DNA of 64,000 bases, taken from the NCBI GenBank assembly GCA_013350335.1, contig CM023535.1:35620991-35684990 (forward strand), given 5' to 3'. Made by a program: the position numbers and the translations under genes. Of this stretch, positions 1 through 11,013 are shown piece by piece (the first letter of the stretch is position 1; every line of letters begins with the position of its first letter). This DNA is from Chimonanthus salicifolius (taxonomy: Eukaryota; Streptophyta; Magnoliopsida; Laurales; Calycanthaceae). The notes under the pieces were generated by a model. That model was not told the DNA's origin and searched no databases. It worked only from the letters and a program-made list of their open reading frames with translations.

Positions 1-1
1 C

Positions 2-3000
2 ACGTCACAGCTGGTGGATGACGCTGCCAAATGGTGGAAGGTGGTGGAGAAACAACAGGCACTTGTGCCAAGAAGAGAAAGAGTTGCTATGACCTGGGAG
101 CAATTCTCCGCGACATTTCTAGAGCGCTACTTTCCAGAGGAAGAAAGAGAACGTCAAATTCAGGCCTTTATGATGTTAGTACAAGGTTCAATGACGGTGG
201 CTGAGTATCACCAAGAATTCCTCAGCCTGTCAATCTATGCATACTATATTGTGGACACAGAATATCGAAAGGCTCGCAAGTTCGAGCGTGGGTTACGGCC
301 AAACATTAGGGCCAAGGTAACTGTGTTCAAAGCAGCCACGCTGGCGGAAGTGGTCAGCAGGGCCACCATTGTGGAACAGGAGATGGCGGAATTTGCCAGA
401 GTGGACAACCGCCGAGCTCCGAGTGGGAGAGGTGGGTACCAACCCAATAAGAAGTTCAGACCGAATTTCAGCAGACCCTCACCGTCTGTTGGATCAAGTG
501 GGGGCTTTCGCCCCAACCAGCCCACTCAATCTGTTGCGGTCACTCAAGCATCCCGAGGAGTGAATACTTGCTTTCACTGTGATCAACCTGGTCACTACAA
601 AAAGGATTGCCCAAAGCTCAACAGGCTGTCTAACTCAAGAGGATCATTTCGTCCGCCAGCTAGACCGGCATACTCCAGAGGAGGCAGAATGCAGGGCCGG
701 GGAGGTCGAAGGTCTAACCCTGCTGGAGCAGGAAGATTATTCACTCTAACTTCTCCAGAGGAAGAGGAGGAGGATCATCCTGTGATACAAGGTATGGCGG
801 TAGTGAGTAGCTCATATGCATATGCACTATTTGATTCCGGAGCGTCACACTCCTTTATAGCTGCATCGTTTATTACTGCTACTGGTACATTAGTGCAAAG
901 ATTAGCCACAGAACTTACTATTGTATCCCCTGTCGGAGATTCGGCATTGGGACTTATTTGTACTGCGGTTAACACCGAATTAGCTGGACTCAGATTTGAG
1001 TTCAATTATTTAGTGCTGGACATGTCGGAATATGATATTATATTCGGAATGGATTGGCTGGTAAAGTTTCATGCCAACATCGACTGTTATGGTCGAAGGG
1101 TGACATTTAAGTCACCCGAGGGCAAGCAATATATAGTTCGTGCAGATAAACAAAGTGGATTACAGGAAGGATTAAACCACGTGGTATTGAATAATATCAC
1201 CATAAACAAAGCTCCAGTTACTGAACTTCCGGAAATTGTACAAGAATTTGGGGATGTGTTCCCAAAGGAACTCCCTGGTTTACCACCTATGAGGGAGATT
1301 AACTTCGAGATCAGGCTGTATCCTGGCACAACACCAGTGTCGTTACCACACTATCGGATGGCACCAGCAGAGATGTCAGAGCTAAAGAAGCAGATTGATG
1401 AACTGCTTAGGCTGGGTTGCATCCGGAACAGTACGTCATCGTGGGGAGCACCAGTGTTATTTGTGAAGAAGAAGGATGGCTCACTTCGGATGTGCGTGGA
1501 CTACCGAAAGCTGAATCAGCTAACAGTCCGGAACAAGTACCCTCTACCCAGGATCGATGATTTATTCGATCAATTGAGGGGTTCAAGCCATTTTTCAAAG
1601 ATCGATTTGATGTCTGGTTATCATCAAATTCGAGTTAGGGAGGAAGATATAGAAAAGACAGCTTTTCGGACGCGGTATGGACTGTTTGAGTTCGTGGTCA
1701 TGCCATTTGGACTCACGAATGCGCCGGCAGTGTTCATGGATTTGATGAACAGAATCTTCCGTCCCTATTTAGATCAATTTGTAATTGTATTCATTGATGA
1801 TATCCTGATCTATTCTAAGAGTCAGGAGGAACACGCAGAGCATTTACGTATAGTTTTGAATATTTTGAGGCAGAATAAACTATATGCCAAGGCCAGTAAA
1901 TGTGAATTCTGGTTATCCGAGGTCAATTTCTTGGGACATGTCATAACCGAAAACGGTATAGCCGTGGATCCAACAAAGGTGGCGGCAGTAAGTGAATGGA
2001 AAGCGCCAAAGAATGTGACCGAGATCCGCAGTTTCTTAGGGCTGCCGGGTTATTATCGAAAATTTATCATGGACTTTTCCAAGATAGCGTCTCCATTGAC
2101 TCGACTCACTCAGAAAGGAGTCAAGTATGAGTGGTCAGATCTGTGCAATCAAAGATTTGAAGAGCTAAAAGACAGACTTACAACCGCTCCTATTTTGATT
2201 TTGCCGGAAAAGGGCAAGGGTTATGAAGTAGAATGCGACGCTTCGGGAGAAGGACTGGGGTGTGTCCTCAGTCAAAATCATCGTGTGGTGGCTTATGGTT
2301 CAAGACAACTAAAAATACATGAACGCCTCTATCCTACGCATGATCTTGAACTAGCCGCAGTGGTCTTCGCTCTCAAAAGCTGGAGACATTATCTTTATGG
2401 CGAGAAGTTTGAAGTGTATTCTGATCATAAGAGTTTGAAATATTTATTTGATCAGAAGGAACTTAATCTAAGGCAGCGCAGATGGATGGAGTATCTGGCG
2501 GATTATGAGTTCGAACTTCGATACCATCCAGGCAAGGCAAACAAGGTGGCTGATGCTCTTAGCCGCATATCACATGCATCCATGGCATGTCTGATCAGAA
2601 CTGAGTGGGAGATGATGAATACCATTCGAGAGTTCAATCTATACATTACAAACCGTGGAGTTTTGCACAATTTAATCATACGGTCCAATATAGTCACCAA
2701 GATTGAACAAGAACAAAGAGCAGACCCGGAAGTGGAGGACATTTGGGTCAGGATGTCTACTGGCACCGTTGTACCGGAATGGGAACTACGACCAGGACAG
2801 GGTCTTGTATTCCGGGGAAGAACTTATGTGCCAAAGAGTTGCAGGAAAGAGCTAATGATTGAGGCACATCAATCCAAGTTCTCTATTCATCCGGGTAGCA
2901 CCAAAATGTATCACGATCTAAAGAGGCATTATTGGTGGCATGGACTAAAAAGGGATGTGGCGGAATTCGTGGCACACTGTCTAACTTGTCAACAAGTTAA

Positions 3001-4114
3001 GACTGAACACCAAAAGCCACCAGGGTTGCTCAAACCCTTAGCCGTGCCAGAATGGAAATGGGAACATATTTCCATGGACTTTGTATCCGGGTTGCCGAGG
3101 TCTTCAAAGGGTAATGACGCCATTTGGGTCGTAGTCGACCGGCTGACCAAGTCTGCACATTTCATTCCTATCAAGATGACGAATTCGTCTGAGACGTTGG
3201 GTCGGCGTTATATTAAAGAAATCATTCGACTCCATGGTATTCCCCGAACGATAGTATCGGACAGAGATGGCCGTTTTACTGGCAGAGTATGGCAAAGCAT
3301 GCAGACAGTCATGGGGACTGAGCTATTGACTAGCACCGCATTCCATCCACAGACTAATGGTCAGTCTGAAAGAACAATACAAACCTTGGAAGACATGCTG
3401 AGAGCGTGTATGTTAGATTTCAAAGGAGGATGGGAGGACCACTTACCATTGGTGGAGTTCTCCTATAATAACAGCTATCAGGCAAGCCTTCAAATGGCTC
3501 CTTATGAGGCTTTATATGGTAGACCGTGTAGGTCACCGGTATGTTGGACAGAGGCAGGTGAGCCTGCATTGATCGGACCGGAACTAGTCGCAGAAACTAC
3601 TGCACAAATTAAGTTGATACGTCAATACTTGTTGACTGCACAGAGTCGGCAGAAGAGCTATGCTGATAAAAGGAGACGGTTTCTGGAATTTGAAGTGGGA
3701 GACTTGGTGTTTCTAAAAGTCTCACCACGGAAGGGACATATGAGGTTTGGTAAGAAAGGAAAACTGTCGCCAAGATATGTGGGACCGTTTTCCATCATAA
3801 GAAGGATGGGAGATGTAGCTTACCAATTAGCACTTCCATCGCAATTAGCAGCTCTACACGATGTGTTCCACGTGTCGATGCTAAGGAAATACAATCCGGA
3901 TCCGTCCCATGTTTTAAATGTTCAAGATATTGAAGTACAAAGCGACGTGACGTACGTCGAGAAGCCGGTCAGGATAGTGGAGACCGAACAAAGGGTGTTG
4001 CGAAACAGAGCGATTCAGTTCGTAAAAGTGGTATGGGACCGTCATGGTGATGAAGAGGCCACATGGGAACTTGAATCGGAGATGAGAACAGCTCACCCCG
4101 AATTGTTTGTGTAA
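2..4114 (+). CDS. Element A Gag-Pol polyprotein, Ty3/gypsy chromovirus (5' end beyond window)
   Basis: One uninterrupted frame runs from the left edge to a TAA at 4112-4114. The true Gag start lies upstream, because the frame is open to base 2 and matches the middle of the Gag of element L; the GTG at 14 is not a start. Residues are counted from base 14. A Gag capsid-like region comes first, then a CX2CX4HX4C zinc knuckle (186-199), an aspartic protease with DSG (274-276), and RT with FIDD (593-596). RNase H has its first Asp at 742. Integrase has the HHCC finger (H952, H959, C989, C992) and D1022, D1083, E1119 with DX35E spacing. A GPY/F-type region and a chromodomain-like tail (about 1311-1365) end the protein. 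It would package RNA, copy it to DNA and integrate it; the tail is thought to steer integration to heterochromatin in this group. All catalytic residues checked are present, so A is the youngest-looking coding copy here. Clade assignment (Tekay/Del-like) is from motif memory. Confidence 0.95.
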   Translation, partial: TSQLVDDAAKWWKVVEKQQALVPRRERVAMTWEQFSATFLERYFPEEERERQIQAFMMLVQGSMTVAEYHQEFLSLSIYAYYIVDTEYRKARKFERGLRPNIRAKVTVFKAATLAEVVSRATIVEQEMAEFARVDNRRAPSGRGGYQPNKKFRPNFSRPSPSVGSSGGFRPNQPTQSVAVTQASRGVNTCFHCDQPGHYKKDCPKLNRLSNSRGSFRPPARPAYSRGGRMQGRGGRRSNPAGAGRLFTLTSPEEEEEDHPVIQGMAVVSSSYAYALFDSGASHSFIAASFITATGTLVQRLATELTIVSPVGDSALGLICTAVNTELAGLRFEFNYLVLDMSEYDIIFGMDWLVKFHANIDCYGRRVTFKSPEGKQYIVRADKQSGLQEGLNHVVLNNITINKAPVTELPEIVQEFGDVFPKELPGLPPMREINFEIRLYPGTTPVSLPHYRMAPAEMSELKKQIDELLRLGCIRNSTSSWGAPVLFVKKKDGSLRMCVDYRKLNQLTVRNKYPLPRIDDLFDQLRGSSHFSKIDLMSGYHQIRVREEDIEKTAFRTRYGLFEFVVMPFGLTNAPAVFMDLMNRIFRPYLDQFVIVFIDDILIYSKSQEEHAEHLRIVLNILRQNKLYAKASKCEFWLSEVNFLGHVITENGIAVDPTKVAAVSEWKAPKNVTEIRSFLGLPGYYRKFIMDFSKIASPLTRLTQKGVKYEWSDLCNQRFEELKDRLTTAPILILPEKGKGYEVECDASGEGLGCVLSQNHRVVAYGSRQLKIHERLYPTHDLELAAVVFALKSWRHYLYGEKFEVYSDHKSLKYLFDQKELNLRQRRWMEYLADYEFELRYHPGKANKVADALSRISHASMACLIRTEWEMMNTIREFNLYITNRGVLHNLIIRSNIVTKIEQEQRADPEVEDIWVRMSTGTVVPEWELRPGQGLVFRGRTYVPKSCRKELMIEAHQSKFSIHPGSTKMYHDLKRHYWWHGLKRDVAEFVAHCLTCQQVKTEHQKPPGLLKPLAVPEWKWEHISMDFVSGLPRSSKGNDAIWVVVDRLTKSAHFIPIKMTNSSETLGRRYIKEIIRLHGIPRTIVSDRDGRFTGRVWQSMQTVMGTELLTSTAFHPQTNGQSERTIQTLEDMLRACMLDFKGGWEDHLPLVEFSYNNSYQASLQMAPYEALYGRPCRSPVCWTEAGEPALIGPELVAETTAQIKLIRQYLLTAQSRQKSYADKRRRFLEFEVGDLVFLKVSPRKGHMRFGKKGKLSPRYVGPFSIIRRMGDVAYQLALPSQLAALHDVFHVSMLRKYNPDPSHVLNVQDIEVQSDVTYVEKPVRIVETEQRVLRNRAIQFVKVVWDRHGDEEATWELESEMRTAHPELFV

Positions 4115-4140
4115 TTTAATTTGAGAACCCTACTTCACTC

Positions 4141-4177
4141 GATTTTCGGGACGAAAATTTTAAAAAGAGGGTTATAT
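4141..4177 (+). other. Polypurine tract region of element A
   Basis: Between the Gag-Pol stop and the 3' LTR lies a conserved block containing TTCGGGACGAAAATTTT followed by AAAAAGAGGG, seven bases before the LTR TGTAACA. The same block precedes the 3' LTRs of C and H. It fits the plus-strand primer site for reverse transcription. Confidence 0.7.
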
Positions 4178-4793
4178 TGTAACACCCCAATTTCTCAATG
4201 AAAGTGGAAAATTACCAAAATGCCCCTGAGTTGTTAAATTAGTTATTTTGTGATGTTAAGTAAGGAAATAGTGGGGCCCATTGCTCAAAATAAAATCATA
4301 TGAGCATATTATGAATGTTAAGTTTTATTGGTTGGGTAATTTTCATCATTTGGGTCAAAAATGGCTAAATGGGTCAAAGGGCCCAAATGGGGCCCATCGG
4401 GTCTTGCTGGGTTATTTGACCGTTTTGTGATTTCAAATTAAAAGGGGTTAAGCCTATTTGATTGGAAATCAAGTGGAGGAAAAATGGGTAGGCTTGATCC
4501 ATATGTAAAAACCAATTGGAAATGATCAAAATATCATAAATGGGTCATGTTGTCAAAACGGGTCAAGGAGCTAAAAGTGGACCCAACGGGTCGAGTTGAC
4601 TATTGTTGACCGTGTGAACCCTCAAGGAAGCTCAAACACGATTCAAATCAATTGAGTGGGATGGAGGTGAGTTGGAATTAAGTCAAAAGGTGAGTTAACT
4701 CATATGCATTAAATGAAATGCATTAAATGTGATGAGTTGGGTTGGAATAAAAAATACCTTGAGTTGAGTGAGTCAAAATGGAAACTCAAGGGG

Positions 4794-4801
4794 CTATAAA
4801 T
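4794..4801 (+). promoter_or_regulatory. Candidate TATA box in the U3 of LTR A
   Basis: CTATAAAT lies about 620 bases into the LTR, upstream of the purine-rich stretch and the GTAAGT site, which is where a promoter would be expected. Motif match only; no start site can be seen. Confidence 0.35.
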
Positions 4802-5275
4802 TCAGTGAGTCCAAGGGGAATTGGAGGAGTTTAGCTGGTCTCAAATCAGCCAAAACAAGTCCCACACGTTGGGGACTTGTTTTGGTGAGTTCATGGTAAA
4901 TAATTAAATGAAATGCATGGGAATGAGATAAGATTGCATGGGGCTGCCAATGGGTGTGTTGGGAGTGCCAAGGGGTGCTTTGCTTGGCTGCAAGTGACTC
5001 TTTGGTTTGAGTAAGATTTGATGAGGATTAAATGGGTGTTATGGGGTTGTTTAACAAAAGCAACCAACACCATCACTTGGCCGATTTTATCATTGCAAAA
5101 CCTTAGAATTCTCATCTCTTTCCCTCACTCAAGAACACACTCTCTTGGCCGAATTTTACCTTGGTGATTTCACCATTGTTCATGCCTCTAACCAGCTGAG
5201 ACAAAGGAAGAAAGAAGGAAGGAAACAAGAGGGAAGAAGGCAAGGAGCAAAGGCATAAGAAAAGCTTGGAATTTG

Positions 5276-7211
5276 GTAAGTATTTCCATGGACTTTTGAT
5301 TAATAAAATGGATGAGTATTGGGCCAAGGTTATGGCCGATTACACCAGGGTTTTAACCCTGATTAATGGAGGATTTAAAATAGTAAAAAAATAACCATTG
5401 GGTTCGGCCACCATGGAGGGCCGAACCCCATGTAAAAGATGGGTGGTTTTTCATGTTTTGAAACATGGAAACCATGGAGGTTTAGGGACTGATTTTTGGG
5501 TTTTATTTAAGAATCAAATACATGTTATAGAAAGGATTATAAACCTGGATCTGAATGACAAAAAGGCTGAAGTTAACATGGTCTAAAACAATGGTTTAAA
5601 AGATGGAAAACATGGACCATAGGGTTCGGCCACTTTGGGTGGCCGAACCCCATGAATTTTATTTGTATAAAGTGATGGTTTTTGTAAAATCATGGGCTGT
5701 TTTTGTATGATCTAAGATACAAGGTGAAAGGGTTTTTAAATCATGAAATTGGGTGTCATGTTTGGGCCATGGAATGGCCGAATACATCAAGGAATAAAAC
5801 CTTGGATTAAGATTAATTAAAATGGCATAAATGTATCATTGGGTTCGGCCACATGGGATGGCCGAACCCCATGATCTTGTTTGGGTAATTGGATGGCTTT
5901 TGAAGTGTAAAAACCATACAATACTATGTTGATTATTACATGATTTAATGGACATATAATGTAAGTTAAAAAGGGTCCAAAACATGGGCATAGGGTTCGG
6001 CCACATTGGATGGCCGAACCCCATAAAAGTGTTTGATAAGTTGGTATGGTTTTTGGAGAGATAAAACCATACCAATAGTGGAGATTTTTATGTGATAATG
6101 TTACTGTTTTTGGTTGGCCATTGAATGGCTGAACCAAATGGTGTTTATGATTAAAGAGAAGGGTCTAAGTTATGACATTATGGTGAAGAATAATGGATAA
6201 AAGAACCCCATGGAGTGGTTTTAGTGGATTAAAGTTTGGATGATTAATGTGATTAGAATGGATTAAGAAATCCAAATGGGATTGGTGAGGTTTGGCCAAG
6301 CTGTATGGCCGAACCCCACTAAGGTGGTTTGGTCATATGGGCTTTGATTGTGAAGCAAAAATTAAACAAGGCTTGGCCGAGTGGCAAAGCTGTAAATACA
6401 AGTGATTATGGTAATTATGAATAAAAAGAACAAAGGACTTAAAGAAGAGGGCTCAAACCAATATGGTGAGGTTCGGTCATGTTGTATGGCCGAACCCCAC
6501 CAAGTGATATTTAGTGGTTTGAAGTATTAATAAATCGTTTGGATGGTGTTAATCCAAAACCAAAGAGATCAAGTCAAAGTGGGTGAGGTTCGGCCATGGG
6601 TATGGCCGAACCCCACAAGATGTTTGGGTCTTATATGAGAATGGATATTTAATTATTAGTATGATTTACTTATTGTTACATGACAAGGTAACGGATCGTG
6701 AACGGCGGGCAAGTCGTGATCAAGTGAAAAAGAACAAACACCGAAGCAAATTTTCAGTAGGTTTCCTACCTACTTGTAACCACAGTTTTTACCCTGGTTT
6801 TCTTTATGAGATTCTTGTTTTAACATATGTGTTTCAAATGATATATTATGCATTAACAAATGGCATACAGGCATTGGCATCTCATGCATAGTCATGGGAT
6901 AATGAATGAAGTTCTACAGTGATGGATACGATGGTACATGATGGGGGTTGCTCATTACATGTACATCGCTTATAGAAGAGATGAAGGTGTGTTGTAATTT
7001 ACCTTGTCGGTGCGAGGCACGTCAAGTGATGGCTATGAAAGTACATGATGGGGGATGCTCATTGCATGTGCATATTTCATAGCATTGTTTTACCTGTTTT
7101 GATGATCATGTAATATGATATGTATATGCATGTTTTATATGCTAACATGTGGTAGCCCTGATTCGGGAACCTACTGGGCGCGTTGATCTAACGCCCTAAT
7201 TCTATCCTCAG
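5276..7211 (+). other. Proposed intron within LTR A
   Basis: A GGTAAGTA 5' splice-like site at 5275-5282 follows an AG-rich stretch. The far end has CTAAC, a pyrimidine-rich stretch and CAG at 7209-7211. The interval holds the whole hairpin array. The same order and spacing occur in B, C, D, E, F, G, H, I and L (see findings). Inferred from conserved signals only; there are no transcript data. Confidence 0.4.
5398..6615 (+). repeat. GGTTCGGCC hairpin array, LTR A
   Basis: Seven clear copies begin near 5398, 5619, 5841, 5992, 6289, 6466 and 6585, with decayed copies near 5766 and 6115. Each is an inverted repeat with arms like GGGTTCGGCCA and TGGCCGAACCCC around a 3-7 base loop. The copy at 5619-5654 has CCAC paired with GTGG where most copies have CCAT paired with ATGG, a compensating pair. 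Confidence 0.85.
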
Positions 7212-7705
7212 AGGAGATTGCAGGTACAAGCAAGGGGAAAGGGAAGGTCATTGACCAAGAGGGGAGCTGAGCCTAAGTGCTTAAATAATGGATTTGGATT
7301 ACGTTTTATTACTGTTATTTGAATACTATTGATGGACATGTAATAATTCGTTATTTGCTATGGTTTGTTTAGGATCATAACTTGTGGATAGTTGATTTAT
7401 GTTATTTAATATTTAAGAATATTACTTGCTATCTCGTCTTTTTATTCCGCATGTTGATGTTAGTTCCATGTGTGAATCACTCTCATGGTCTATTCCATGT
7501 ACACATGGGTGGCCAGTTAAGGTTCAGACTTGGGTAGTCTGAACTTAACTCGCGTCGTGACGCCGCCCGCTCTCTTCCGTTTTATAAAAAAAAAAAAAAA
7601 TTAGACTCTGAAACTCTCGGAAAGGGCGGGGCGTTACAATACCCATTTGGGACCCAATGGGTCAAGATAGTTAAGCTCTAAGATAAATGGATAAGGGTAA
7701 ATTTA

Positions 7706-7895
7706 ATTGGGCCATGGGCCCAATGGTGATCCAATAAGAGGAATGGATTTAATTAAATTTAAATCACCTAAGTTGGTGATGAATTGACCAAGGTGACATG
7801 GTCCAATGGGACCCACCTCCACCTTACCAAGTGAGGTGGCGTGTAGACCAAGGATTGGTGGGGCCGGCCACCATGGTTGAATTGGTCAACCATGG
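7706..7895 (+). promoter_or_regulatory. U3 dyad-symmetric motifs of B-type LTRs
   Basis: ATTGGGCC (7706-7713) and GGCCCAAT (7717-7724) form a perfect 8-base inverted repeat. CCATGGTTGA (7871-7880) and TCAACCATGG (7886-7895) form a perfect 10-base inverted repeat next to GGCCGGCC. Both recur in G, H (three LTRs) and I. Possible protein-binding sites or RNA stems; function unknown. Confidence 0.5.
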
Positions 7896-9234
7896 GTGTA
7901 GGCATAAAGGGAATTTAACCAAATGGAATTAAGTTGGATGGGAATTAATTAACCTAATGATCAAATTAATTAGTTAATTAAGCTAAGTTAAGAAAATGGT
8001 CAACTGGTCAAATGGAAGACCAAAACCAACCATTGCAAGACACCAAAAACATTGGTTAGTGGTGATTGGGTCATAAAGCATGATAAAAATCTTGTGTGGT
8101 TGGTGGGGAGAATTTATGGTTGAGTGTAAATTAAGTAACCTTGGGATAAGATGGGCTTTCATCTTATCCCATCCTTATTTCACTCTCTCCATCTTTTTCA
8201 CTCTCAAAACCGTCCCTTACGCACCCAAGAAAGAGAGGAAGAAAACTAAGGAAGAAGAAGGAGAAAAGCTTAGACAAGAGGAAGAAAAGCCCAAGTGTTG
8301 GCCGACCACCTCAAGACAAAAAACCTTGAGACATCTCTTTCATCTCCATTCTTCCCCTCTCTCTCAAATCTAACCCTACCTTGGTCGAACCCAAGCTTGG
8401 AGGTTTTTATCATTGATCAAGCATCTTGGCCTACCAAAGATCAAAAAGAAGGAGAAAGGAGGCCAAAGAGTCCAAGAGGAGGAAGAAAAACTGGAGGAGA
8501 CTTCGGATTGTAAGTAATTCTTAAACAAGAAGTTATTTTTTTTAGGGTTAAGGAGAGGAGAGAGCATGGAATCCATTTCTTGGATTGGTTGGTGGCCAAA
8601 GTGTTATGGGCCTTGGATTTAAATCCATCCAAAAGATGAAGTAAGGATGAAAAATGGACAAAACCCTAATGGGTAAATTAGGTTAAGAAAAAAAAATGCA
8701 TTAAGGACATTGGTATTAAAAAATTGTTTTAAGCATGGATGTATGTAAGATTTGAAGGAAATCACGGGCCATAGGGTTCGGCCATGTAGTATGGCCGAAC
8801 CCCATGGTAAGTGAGGTATGATTTTTAAGGTTTTAAAGAATGGAATACATGGAGGGTGGTTAATGATTTTAGGGTTTTAAATGAATGAATGTGAGTGATT
8901 TTTAAAGGGATTTAAATGAGGAAAAATCATGGGAAATATTGGTGATTTCAATGGCCTCAAAAATGGTGGATGAAAGTGAACCCTATGGTGATGAAATGGT
9001 GGATTTAGTGGTGTAAAATGATCGAAAAATAAATGGGGAATGTTGGTGGTGTTGATGAACCAAAGTGAACCTCATGTTGATAGTTGTAATGGGAATGTGG
9101 CTAAGTTAATGGACTTAAATATAATTAAGGAATGATGAATTGAATGTATGGTTTAGGTCCTCTCAATGGAGAGACTTGTGATGGAACTAAGTGATGTATG
9201 TAGACCTAAAAAAAAAAAATGGGGAAAGAAACAT

Positions 9235-9269
9235 CATGGGTTCGGCCATGGTGTATGGCCGAACCCATG
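9235..9269 (+). repeat. Best-formed GGTTCGGCC hairpin in LTR B
   Basis: CATGGGTTCGGCCAT (9235-9249) and ATGGCCGAACCCATG (9255-9269) form a perfect 15-base stem around GGTGT. The same form recurs in G, H and I, and inverted in E. Other copies in B begin near 8771 and 9757. Confidence 0.9.
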
Positions 9270-10173
9270 ACCCATTTATGGATTAAATTTGGTGTTATGT
9301 ATGTGTTTAAATGAATGGAGATTAGGTTAATTAAATGACTGAATTCTAATGTTGTTGTGTCATGGTTAATGAGACATAAATGGACCCATTTTGTGAACCA
9401 ATTGATGGATTAAGATTAAGGTATATGCATATGGATTAATTGATGTGGATTAGATTAAATAAAGGGCTGTTTTTAATAATTTTATGTCATGGTCGATGGG
9501 TCATAAATGGATCCAAGATTATGGATCAACTATGGGCCTAAGAATGGAGAAATGACATGAGAGCCTAACCATGGAGGAGTAGTGGCAAAACCGTAAATAA
9601 TGGCCAAGTTTAAGAAACCATGGAAGATGATCATGGACTTAAGGGCTTAAAGTAATAAACTTATGTATGGTTAAATAAAGCCTAGGGTGGCTAGTTTTTA
9701 GACTCATGTAATTAAAGGTAATTAATGGATTAAATGGGACCTGCAAACCTGTTAGTGAGGTTCGGCCATGGTGTATGGCCGAACCCCGCTAAGGTGTGAT
9801 TAATGGACTTAAATGGTTAAAAATATGGACTGATTTGGTAATGTATAATAAGGTACCGGACATCGCAAACGGTGCGCGATCGACGACCGGATTATCGGAC
9901 GAAAACGAAAAAGGGACGCTAGTCGGTGTTCGGTAGGATTCCTACCTTTTTGTAAGCCTGGATTGTGTGATGTTTTCTTTGAATTATCTTGGAAATTATA
10001 TGGTTTGTTTTATGATGAGTTTTAAGATCATGATTTATGTATCTTATATGGCATAATGCAAGGCTATGATTTATATGCTAAGTTATGAATTCTATATTAA
10101 GACTATGGATGATATATATTACATAGCATAATGCACCTATATCTCATGCATGGCATGGGCGGGAAAATAATGA

Positions 10174-10360
10174 AACCGGAGTCCATGCTCCATCGGGGCG
10201 ACCGAAAAGCAGACATGGGGATATTTTGATATGTTGAGATATAACCGGAGTCCATGCTCCGTCGGGGCTACAGAAAAGCAGACATGGGGATATTTTGATA
10301 TGTTGAGATATAACCAGAGTCCATGCTCCGTCGGGGCGACCGAGAAGCAAACATGGGATA
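10174..10360 (+). repeat. Three tandem 69-base units in LTR B
   Basis: Units start at 10174, 10243 and 10312. Each begins AACCGGAGTCCATGCTCCG or a close variant (CGGAG...CTCCG stem) and continues with GGGGCGACCGA. Frames through this stretch give repetitive peptides that I do not regard as coding. Confidence 0.85.
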
Positions 10361-10832
10361 TCATGATGGTATGGATGGTGGGTGGGATTCATAACACAGA
10401 CACCCATGTCATGGCATTCATTTTATGGTTTTTCATTATATTATTATCTGTATGTTTGTTATCACTAATCCATGTGCTAGCCCTACTCGGAGTCCTACTG
10501 GGCGCGTTGTCTAATGCCCTACTTCTACCCTAGCTGATGAAGCAGGAGATGGCGCAGCGGAAGAGCGCGACGGGAGCCAAGCTTAGGAGCTTGGGGAAGC
10601 GAGCTGTTTAGTTTATTTAAGTTTTATTTTGGAAATGTAAATTTGGAGTAACTTAGCTCGTCGGAATGTAATAACTTGGATTACTTGCTATGTTTTGGAT
10701 TTCATTTTGGACATTACGATTTAGTGGTATTTTGGTAATTAAATGAATGTTCCTTCCCTGCTATCTGAAAATTGGTAGGGTAGTCTCTATTACAATTTCC
10801 GCACTTAGTTTAAATATTCCTCGAGTTTACTT

Positions 10833-10929
10833 CTACGTGTGAATTGTTCTCCGTGGACTTCGTTCCACGCACACGTAGGGTTGGCCAGTTAAGGGTCGGG
10901 CTTTAGAAGCTTGGACTTAACTCGCTTCG
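10833..10929 (+). other. U5 hairpin pair, LTR B
   Basis: CTACGTGTG (10833-10841) pairs with CACACGTAG (10870-10878). A second stem follows, with AGTTAAG pairing CTTAACT. Part of the covarying set described in the findings. Confidence 0.6.
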
Positions 10930-11013
10930 TGACGTCCGCGCCCTTTGTCACTTCTATTTAATTTTTTTTAAAAAAATAGACTCTGATTTCGGTGAAAAGG
11001 GGCAGGCATTACA

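Larger units (their letters stand above)
4178..7638 (+). repeat. 3' LTR of element A
   Basis: Starts TGTAACACCCC after the polypurine tract and ends GGGGCGTTACA; 3461 bases. It carries the common modules of this group: GTAAGT at 5276, a hairpin array at 5398-6615, GTAGG/CCTAC hairpin near 6758-6770, the CTAAC element near 7188 and U5 hairpins near 7470-7555. Unlike most other copies it lacks the CCGGAG tandem units and has two 33-34 base direct repeats instead (6934-6967 and 7041-7073). It is followed by sequence from about base 190 of a B-type LTR, so A was inserted there. The left target duplication is outside the window. Confidence 0.93.
7639..11013 (+). repeat. LTR B (left about 190 bases outside the window)
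   Basis: Aligns by eye with LTR H from H position about 190 to its end, and finishes GGCAGGCATTACA. A was inserted into it on the left. On the right it abuts codons of element C's reverse transcriptase, so B itself was inserted into C pol; GTTGC at 11014-11018 is the expected right target duplication. Modules: U3 dyads at 7706-7724 and 7871-7895, GT at 8510, hairpins near 8771, 9235 and 9757, tandem units at 10174-10360, AG at 10533, U5 hairpin at 10833-10878. Whether it is solo or the 3' LTR of a full element cannot be told. Confidence 0.88.

Noticed and set aside
4891..5327. Minus-strand frames of 71-74 codons in LTR A
   Set aside because: Lie in U3 and the AG-rich stretch; no motif, no counterpart in other LTRs.
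7639..11013. Calling LTR B a solo LTR
   Set aside because: Its left end and any internal region are outside the window, so solo or full element cannot be decided.
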